Source of the DNA: an uncultured Muribaculaceae bacterium
Lineage (GTDB): Bacteria > Bacteroidota > Bacteroidia > Bacteroidales > Muribaculaceae
NCBI GenBank assembly: GCA_910586475.1
Contig: CAJUHM010000061.1
Span: 1-11,297 of the forward strand
Reading direction: 5' to 3'
Length of the DNA stretch: 11,297 nt
Shown here: one piece after another, positions 7,201-11,297 of the stretch
Layout: the number at the start of each line of letters is the position of its first letter
How positions within the stretch are numbered: position 1 is the first letter of the stretch
Translations under genes and position numbers: made by a program
The notes under the pieces: model-generated
Seen by the model: only the letters and a program-made list of their open reading frames with translations
What the model was told of the DNA's origin: nothing
The model's database searches: none

Positions 7201-8911
7201 ATTCCTGCGGCCGTTCATGTCAGCCTTCGCAACCGACATAACCGGTCTGGCATCCGGAAAAGCGCGACTCTACGGCAGCTTCAAGCTGATCGACATGGTC
7301 GGCGACGTCTACGGAGAAGACGTCACACTATCCCTCGGATTCACCAACACATCCTATTCGACCACCGACTCAGTCCACTTCTCTCCGGGACGCATCGACC
7401 TGCCAAACCTGACAATCCGCGACTCATACGGCAACACGGCCAGACTTAACGGCTGGGTCACACACGAATGCTTCAAGTCGCCGCGTTTCAGCTTCCAGGT
7501 GCGCGACGCGTCAAACCTGCTTGTCTACGACGTCAGACCGAACTCCGAAACCAGATGGTACGGCCACATTTTCGGCAACGGATCCGCATCGATCACAGGC
7601 GAACCTGGCCTCGTCGACATCGGCGCCAACATTTCGACAGCCCCCAACTCGACATTCACATTCGTGCTATCCGACGAACTCAACGCACAGGAATATAACT
7701 TCATCACTTTCCGCGACCGCGACCGTGCCCGAAAAGACTCCATCGCACGCAGCAACGCCGAACCCGACATCGTGCGACATCTGAAAGCACGCATGGCTAC
7801 CACCAACCCCGACGGCCCCCCGAGTATCTACCGCATAAACCTCAATGTCGACGTTAATCCGCAGGCTCAGATGACTCTCGTAATGGATCCCGTAGGAGGC
7901 GACCGCATAACGGCCTATGGCACAGGCAACATGAGAATGTTCTACGATTCGGCCAACGAAGACATGCGCCTCAACGGAACCTACACCGTCGAACGTGGCA
8001 AATACAACTTCACCCTGCAGGACATCATCATCAAAGAGTTCAACATCAAGAGCGGAAGTTCGATCGCCTTCAACGGAGACCCCTATGCCGCACAGCTCGA
8101 CCTGGCCGCAACCTACTCCGTCAACGCAAACCTCTCCGACCTCGACGAATCATTCCTTGCCGACAAAGACCTAAACCGCACAAACGTACCGGTAAACGCG
8201 CTGCTGCTCGTGACCGGCGACATGCGCAGCCCCGAAGTCTCGTTCGACCTCGAATTCCCCACACTGACACAAGACGTCTACCGCAAGGTCCGATCGATCG
8301 TCAACACCTCTGAAATGATGAACCGGCAGATCATCTACCTCCTCGCGCTCAGCCGATTCTACACCCCGGAATACATGCAGGCAACCAAAGGCAACGAACT
8401 CGTCTCGGTCGCCTCATCGACCCTCTCATCGCAACTGTCCAACATTCTCGGACAACTCTCCGACAAATGGAGTCTTGCCCCGAACATTCGCTCCGACCGC
8501 GGAGACTTCTCGGACGTCGAAGTCGACGTCGCCCTGTCGAGCCACCTGCTCAACAACCGACTTCTGCTCAACGGAAACTTCGGCTATCGTGACAAAGCGC
8601 TCAACAACAACTCTTTCATAGGCGACTTCGACATCGAATACCTCCTTAACAGGCGCGGAACAATCCGACTGAAAGCCTACAACCGCTACAACGACCAGAA
8701 CTACTACGTCAAAACCGCACTGACAACCCAGGGAGTCGGAATCATGTTCAAACGCGACTTCGACAGCATGCTCTCATTCCTCCGCCCGCTGAGAAAATCG
8801 AAATCAGCTCCGACCGACTCTCTCAGCAGGCCTGACTCTGTCCGACAGCAAACCGCCAGCCCCGACTCTGTTACGACTATCAAGACCGACAACCACAGCT
8901 CTGAAAAATGA
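4289..8911 (+). CDS. tamB: TamB family translocation/assembly module protein (AsmA-like, TamB/DUF490 C-terminal domain)
   Basis: About 1540 residues. A short basic N-terminus (KKFVKWPYK) precedes one membrane helix (about residues 15-36, LLMVLVVLIFVLPAGLYVAL), so the body is periplasmic. A very long beta-rich region follows, with alternating I-D/L-D patterns typical of the lipid-binding beta-groove of AsmA/TamB proteins. The conserved TamB domain is near the C-terminus: DVNPQAQMTLVMDP (about 1185-1198), VERGKYNFTLQ and SGSSIAFNGDPYAAQLDLAATY (about 1235-1275), and RQIIYLLALSRF (about 1345-1356). The family bridges inner and outer membrane, works with a BamA-type partner in outer-membrane protein assembly, and is implicated in phospholipid transport. 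No tamA-like gene is in this window. The protein ends in a Ser/Asp/Pro-rich tail with PDSV repeats. I chose ATG 4289 (ATG 4292 is equally possible); an in-frame TTG at 4286 is an unlikely start. It overlaps dgt by 4 bases. Confidence 0.9.
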   Translation: MMKKFVKWPYKILRTLLMVLVVLIFVLPAGLYVALSLPSVQDEIAAVAEKELSRLLTVDVRIKGISIVPFNRLSLHDVSVSDANGNPAVTVNRLGAGISLPDLLARGEIIITYAELSGLDARLSKATPSSPLNIQPIIDALRPKDKSKPPTRFDLRINTIVIRNSSFSYDLLSAPADSSRFNSDHISVRSLRADIIAPQIKNDDFIIDLRRLSLCERSGLKINNVSGLFHITSKGSTAENLTIDLAASHIGFNDIRLDYNSFDELKRLWSETPVAIGIRKGSYIGAADIVPFEPRLKGLDLTLYTELHAEATKNDLRIDRLDINTSYGFSLKLTGSASGYLVPKEMTVDVPEFALEVNAPKAIDLLNRFVSLKPNVARIISNLGTPALTGSVSGMLASGDISATIKALPGEIDLTSTYSFGQIPAFAGNITIDSFSGARLTEGISGPLELLGNLTATLDYDITLPSSGPEGSAKAFIKDIVWSKHHFTDISARAQAEGSTYAGSLAVDNPGVMIDLDAKATIDGPEKRIYLNLAARDIEPALFNIDPSHPERRFSVFCIGEVSGPDIDHLSGQIDIDDLQYGSDDAAIYLQDFDFQLTHNDGFSQLWLNSDVADGLIEGNYRLSALPRICMSVLSGIMPSIIPAPAPAKNGADDNADDRLFYTLTIKDTAPIEPLVKLPVNVIHPIKISGGIDAAQRTLEFSLDAPYLQQGNKLIEQTSLTASVKGAMSEDLPGHGEITLSTMMPTKNGPLTLMTSAYAANDHIDTHIDWKIARDRDFSGNLSLSAGFSRDSLRNLLTRIDINPGRLVFNDTVWTVEPSVIDIEGKRADIHDFRVGRDSQFVTIEGSASAAPSDTILMTLEDVNLDYVFETLNIPTAMFGGQATGKFYATDLFTSHPKAFTPGLHVKGLTYNKSLMGDAFIKSAWKPEIKAITLDADISQTNGRHSHIKGHIKPTVDSLDLSFDADRISIGFLRPFMSAFATDITGLASGKARLYGSFKLIDMVGDVYGEDVTLSLGFTNTSYSTTDSVHFSPGRIDLPNLTIRDSYGNTARLNGWVTHECFKSPRFSFQVRDASNLLVYDVRPNSETRWYGHIFGNGSASITGEPGLVDIGANISTAPNSTFTFVLSDELNAQEYNFITFRDRDRARKDSIARSNAEPDIVRHLKARMATTNPDGPPSIYRINLNVDVNPQAQMTLVMDPVGGDRITAYGTGNMRMFYDSANEDMRLNGTYTVERGKYNFTLQDIIIKEFNIKSGSSIAFNGDPYAAQLDLAATYSVNANLSDLDESFLADKDLNRTNVPVNALLLVTGDMRSPEVSFDLEFPTLTQDVYRKVRSIVNTSEMMNRQIIYLLALSRFYTPEYMQATKGNELVSVASSTLSSQLSNILGQLSDKWSLAPNIRSDRGDFSDVEVDVALSSHLLNNRLLLNGNFGYRDKALNNNSFIGDFDIEYLLNRRGTIRLKAYNRYNDQNYYVKTALTTQGVGIMFKRDFDSMLSFLRPLRKSKSAPTDSLSRPDSVRQQTASPDSVTTIKTDNHSSEK

Positions 8912-10281
8912 ACTCCACCGAAAAAAAATCTCCTCCGAAAATGGATTGGTCCAAACTGATCTGCGACAAACGCTTCGGACTGGAAGAATATCACGACAAC
9001 AAACGCGGCTCCCGCAGCGATTTCCTTCGCGACTATGACCGCCTCGTCTTCTCATCCCCATTCAGACGGCTGCAGAACAAAACCCAGGTTTTTCCTTTGC
9101 CAGGAAGCGTCTTCGTCCACAACCGCCTGACCCACAGCATCGAAGTCGCTTGCGTCGGTCGTTCACTCGCCACCGAGGTCCCCCTCCGGCTGCGCGACAG
9201 ATATGCCGGCCAACCGTTGATCCGGAAATTCGACGCCCTCGGCGAAATCGTTTCGGCTGCATGTCTGGCCCACGACCTCGGAAACCCACCGTTCGGCCAC
9301 TCCGGCGAAAAGGCCATCGCAACATTTTTCAGCGAAGGTCCCGGAGCGCCATTAAAACAGGAACTGACTCCAGAGCAATGGACCGACCTCACATGCTTCG
9401 AAGGAAACGCCAACGCCTTCCGGCTGCTGACCCACCGATTCAACGGACGACGCCCCGGAGGATTCGCCATGACCTACTCCACACTCGCCTCAATCGTAAA
9501 ATACCCCTACGAATCCTCCCTCGCGACAGAAACCGGCACCAAATTCGGTTTTTTCACATCGGAAAAAGATGACTTCATAAAGATCGCATCCGAACTTGGA
9601 ATCATACGCATCCCACGAAACGACAACCGAATCATCTACGCCCGCCATCCTCTCGTATTTCTCGTAGAGGCCGCCGATGACATCTGCTATGAGGTCATGG
9701 ACATCGAAGACGCCCATAAACTCGGAATCCTGCCGACAAATCTGGTCATCGAATGCCTTCTTGCATTCTTCCCCGATGATCGCCAAGAGAAAATGCACCG
9801 CGTGATGGCAAACGTCTCCGACCCAAACGAACAGATCTCATATCTGCGCTCATCTGTCATCGGACGACTCGTCGACGTTGCCGCTCAGGTATTCGTCGAA
9901 AACGAAGACATGATTCTCGAAGGACGATTCAAGGGCTCACTGCTCGACCACATTCCCCAACGCGAACTGACGGCCTATCAAAAATGCGAAAGACTCTCAT
10001 GGGACAGAATCTACCGCGCTCCGGACGTTGTCAACATCGACCTCGCCGGAACAAGCATCATCTCCTTCCTGATGGAAAAACTGACAGACGCCGTAAGGAA
10101 GCCGCATCTCAACTACTCCCAGCTGCTCCTTTCGCAGGTCCCGCAGCAATATGAAGTGAACCATCCGACTCTCTACGGAAAGCTACAGGCCGTCGTCGAC
10201 CACGTCTCCGGAATGACCGACGTCTATGCGCTCGAACTCTACCGCCGACTCAACGGAATGAGCCTGAAAATCAACAACTGA
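8908..10281 (+). CDS. dgt: Deoxyguanosinetriphosphate triphosphohydrolase (dGTPase, HD superfamily)
   Basis: Hydrolyses dGTP, and in some homologues other dNTPs, to the nucleoside plus triphosphate (EC 3.1.5.1) in the cytoplasm, controlling dNTP pools. The 457 residues show the family signature in order: FSSPFRRLQNKTQVFPL (about 48-64), RLTHSIEV with metal-binding His76, CLAHDLGNPPFGHSGE (about 119-134) with the His122-Asp123 pair and the second His131 motif, FEGNANAFRLLT (164-175), and EAADDICYEVMDIEDA (254-269) with the last metal-ligand Asp (257 or 258). The length is normal for the Bacteroidetes form. The ATG at 8908 overlaps the tamB stop (ATGA), so translation is probably coupled. However, family members commonly start at a sequence like MDWSKL; here that Met is residue 12 (position 8941), a real alternative start that would leave 29 bases after tamB. 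All catalytic residues appear intact. Confidence 0.95.
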   Translation: MNSTEKKSPPKMDWSKLICDKRFGLEEYHDNKRGSRSDFLRDYDRLVFSSPFRRLQNKTQVFPLPGSVFVHNRLTHSIEVACVGRSLATEVPLRLRDRYAGQPLIRKFDALGEIVSAACLAHDLGNPPFGHSGEKAIATFFSEGPGAPLKQELTPEQWTDLTCFEGNANAFRLLTHRFNGRRPGGFAMTYSTLASIVKYPYESSLATETGTKFGFFTSEKDDFIKIASELGIIRIPRNDNRIIYARHPLVFLVEAADDICYEVMDIEDAHKLGILPTNLVIECLLAFFPDDRQEKMHRVMANVSDPNEQISYLRSSVIGRLVDVAAQVFVENEDMILEGRFKGSLLDHIPQRELTAYQKCERLSWDRIYRAPDVVNIDLAGTSIISFLMEKLTDAVRKPHLNYSQLLLSQVPQQYEVNHPTLYGKLQAVVDHVSGMTDVYALELYRRLNGMSLKINN

Positions 10282-10327
10282 TCCCGCAACGACTCCCCCG
10301 CCCCTCAACCACGAAAAAAACCATACA

Positions 10328-10513
10328 ATGGAACAGCTCCCGTCCGACCCCGTAATCCTTCTCGGATATCTCAACATGAAACTGCGCGACGAATTCTCCT
10401 CTCCCGAGGAACTCTGCAACCGTCTTGACATAGATAAGGAAAGTTTCGACGCCTATATAGCCGATCGCAACATCAGCTACGCACCCGAATCAGGTCGCTT
10501 CGTCATTGACTGA
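10328..10513 (+). CDS. DUF4250 family small protein
   Basis: A 61-residue protein without signal peptide or membrane segment, presumably cytoplasmic. The core LPSDPVILLGYLNMKLRDEFSSPEELCNRLDID matches my memory of the DUF4250 family: the DPV-LL--NMKLRDE-SS--ELC pattern and the usual length of about 60 residues. The second half (SFDAYIADRNISYAPESGRFV) also fits. The pattern suggests a small helical, possibly HTH-like fold, but the function is unknown and none is proposed here. It starts 46 bases after the dgt stop. The spacer has a C-rich stretch and an A7 run but no terminator hairpin that I can see, so cotranscription with tamB-dgt is plausible. The start has no Shine-Dalgarno sequence, as elsewhere in this window. 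Confidence 0.8.
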   Translation: MEQLPSDPVILLGYLNMKLRDEFSSPEELCNRLDIDKESFDAYIADRNISYAPESGRFVID

Positions 10514-10542
10514 AAAGTGATTTTTGTCTTGCAATAAAGGAG

Positions 10543-10558
10543 CGTAGCCGTAGCTACG
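10543..10558. repeat. Small inverted repeat between the convergent genes
   Basis: CGTAGC occurs twice in tandem (10543-10548 and 10549-10554) and is followed by TACG, giving the perfect palindrome CGTAGCTACG at 10549-10558. CGTAG at 10543-10547 can also pair with CTACG at 10554-10558. No T-run follows on either strand, so it is a poor terminator. It lies just upstream of the transposase remnant and may belong to its decayed left part. The remainder of 10514-10542 is AT-rich with nothing recognisable. Confidence 0.3.
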
Positions 10559-10560
10559 TG

Positions 10561-10707
10561 ACTGAAGGCAAATTATTTGATGCCGTGATTTTCTTAATCA
10601 AAACCGGGTGTCAATGGGAAAACCCATGCCCGTCGCCTCGGCCAATCGCCATGCATCTGCATTCGCTTGGTCGCTCCGGAGTTAATAAATATTGGAGAAA
10701 CGAGGGC
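10561..10707 (+). pseudogene. Decayed fragment of an IS5-type transposase N-terminal region
   Basis: 10561-10620 reads TEGKLFDAVIFLIKTGCQWE. This carries the -DAI-Y-LKTGCQWR signature found near the start of IS5-family transposases (DUF4096-like). Similarity continues one frame back as PMPV...AFAWS (10623-10673), recalling the family's LP-xFG-W-xVH-RF-xWS. It then returns to the first frame as RSGVNKYWRNEGLF (from 10672), recalling RSGV at the end of that module. So one base was lost near 10619-10622 and one near 10671-10674. Nothing resembling the DDE catalytic part follows: the stop of the opposite-strand SPOR gene begins at 10708. No start codon, complete inverted repeats or target duplication can be seen. 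The in-frame reading past 10708 is only an antisense shadow of the SPOR gene. Identification rests on short motifs recalled from the family. Confidence 0.5.
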
Positions 10708-11297
10708 TTATTTCAGGGTATAGATCCACGCATCGGGATGCGATACGGCAAAATTGGCATCAGCATTCCTGAAGGCCGATATCTGTGCCATATCATTGCC
10801 CGAAGCAGCATAGACACGATAGCGGCCGTCTGAAGGCAGAATTGCAAGCGGGAACTTCTTCGTCGAATGAAGACGCACAAAACGGCGGGCCTCTTTCAGC
10901 GACGACGTCGACGCAACGATGACATAGTAACGCGCGGGAGCGACAATCTTCCCGGCCTCTTCCACAGCTGCCTTGGGCGTCACTTCCGCCCGGCCATCCT
11001 CGCCGGCACGATAAAGCACAATCTCGCGGTCATTGTCGGCCGGCAGCGCAGTCTCAGTGAAAACCCGTTCCACAACAGGGGGGGGCGTCGGCTTAAGCGA
11101 GGCAAAACTGAAATTTTCCGGAACCGAAACCGGAGTCATCATGATCGCGCCGAGACCCAGCAGCATAACTGCAGAAGCCGCATATTTCATGACTCCTCTC
11201 ACTCGGCGGCGCACCGACTGACGGCCTGCCGTCGCGACCGGACTCATCGCATCAGACGGCTCTGTCTCAGCTCCCAGCGGAGCGAGCGGGCGCGCGG
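10708..11297 (-). CDS. SPOR-domain membrane protein, probably HU-CCDC81/SPOR type (5' partial)
   Basis: The reading frame is open from the right window edge to a TAA at 10710-10708, so the N-terminus lies outside; an internal ATG at 11247 is probably not the start. About 196 residues are visible. They comprise an acidic/proline tail of a cytoplasmic part, a basic stretch (RRRVRGVMKYA), one membrane helix (ASAVMLLGLGAIMMTPVSV) and a linker with TPPPV. A C-terminal SPOR domain follows, about 75 residues from ARYYVIVASTSSLKEA to DAWIYTLK. SPOR domains bind glycan strands lacking stem peptides, often at division sites. The helix followed by TPVSV and the ending DAWIYTLK resemble Bacteroidales HU-CCDC81 and SPOR domain proteins, in which an N-terminal HU-like domain is cytoplasmic; that domain is not visible here. 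The gene converges on DUF4250 and is separated from it by the transposase remnant. Confidence 0.8.
   Translation of the reverse strand, partial: ARPLAPLGAETEPSDAMSPVATAGRQSVRRRVRGVMKYAASAVMLLGLGAIMMTPVSVPENFSFASLKPTPPPVVERVFTETALPADNDREIVLYRAGEDGRAEVTPKAAVEEAGKIVAPARYYVIVASTSSLKEARRFVRLHSTKKFPLAILPSDGRYRVYAASGNDMAQISAFRNADANFAVSHPDAWIYTLK
11078..11085 (-). repeat. G8 homopolymer (C8 on the coding strand) in the SPOR gene linker
   Basis: Eight G on the plus strand encode the prolines of TPPPV in the linker between the membrane helix and the SPOR domain. The frame is currently intact. A one-base slip here would remove the SPOR domain while leaving the cytoplasmic and membrane parts. Confidence 0.6.

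Noticed and set aside
320..8460. Frequent TCCGGA hexamer, considered as a possible recognition or uptake motif
   Set aside because: It mostly follows from the preferred codons TCC and GGA (Ser-Gly) in coding regions and is not concentrated in intergenic positions.
9033..9572. Open frames on both strands inside dgt (up to 145 codons)
   Set aside because: They lie fully within the conserved HD domain region of dgt in other frames and are rich in Arg/Pro, typical of shadow frames.
4187..10540. GCAATAAAGG occurring in both intergenic regions (4187-4196 and 10531-10540)
   Set aside because: A shared 10-mer is expected many times by chance in a window of this size, and the flanks do not match.
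10708..10833. Continuation of the transposase-like frame past 10708
   Set aside because: This part is the exact antisense of the SPOR domain coding sequence, so it is not part of the transposase.
1..11297. CRISPR array, tRNA or rRNA genes, toxin-antitoxin or phage defence system
   Set aside because: No regularly spaced repeats, no tRNA-like cloverleaf or rRNA sequence, and no gene pair of that type could be found.

Overview
The window looks like a chromosomal segment of a Bacteroidales bacterium. The evidence is type IX secretion (T9SS)-style sorting tails, a BspA-type leucine-rich-repeat protein, a Bacteroidetes-type TamB, a DUF4250 protein, a HU-CCDC81/SPOR-type protein, promoter elements of the TAnnTTTG class, and no Shine-Dalgarno sequences ahead of genes. 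The high G+C of the tamB-dgt part would suit Muribaculaceae or a relative, but that family assignment is inference.

Layout. (1) 1-156 is a leader with a good Bacteroidetes promoter. (2) 157-2643 is a gingipain-family (C25) secreted cysteine peptidase, broken by two frameshifts. Its signal peptide, propeptide, catalytic His and Cys and C-terminal domain are all still readable across frames. (3) 2650-4071, six bases downstream, is an intact secreted LRR_5 protein with a T9SS sorting tail. (4) 4072-4288 is an intergenic stretch with two hairpins and the tamB promoter. (5) 4289-8911 is tamB, the large inner-membrane-anchored periplasmic protein of the AsmA/TamB family. (6) 8908-10281 is a dGTPase of the HD superfamily, overlapping the tamB stop by 4 bases. 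(7) 10328-10513 is a small DUF4250 protein. (8) 10514-10707 is a short convergent gap holding what looks like a decayed IS5-type transposase fragment. (9) 10708 to the right edge, minus strand, is the C-terminal part of a membrane-anchored SPOR-domain protein whose start lies outside the window.

Functionally there are two blocks. The left block (peptidase plus LRR protein) is a two-gene cassette for surface or secreted proteins. It is more AT-rich in appearance and partly decayed, as expected for accessory genes. The right block (tamB, dgt, DUF4250, SPOR protein) is housekeeping: envelope lipid transport or outer-membrane assembly, dNTP pool control, and peptidoglycan binding. I see no clearly new multi-gene system. 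The observations most worth checking are the A8-associated frameshift in the peptidase, the nearly leaderless tamB promoter with an overlapping palindrome, the tamB/dgt overlap, and the transposase remnant.
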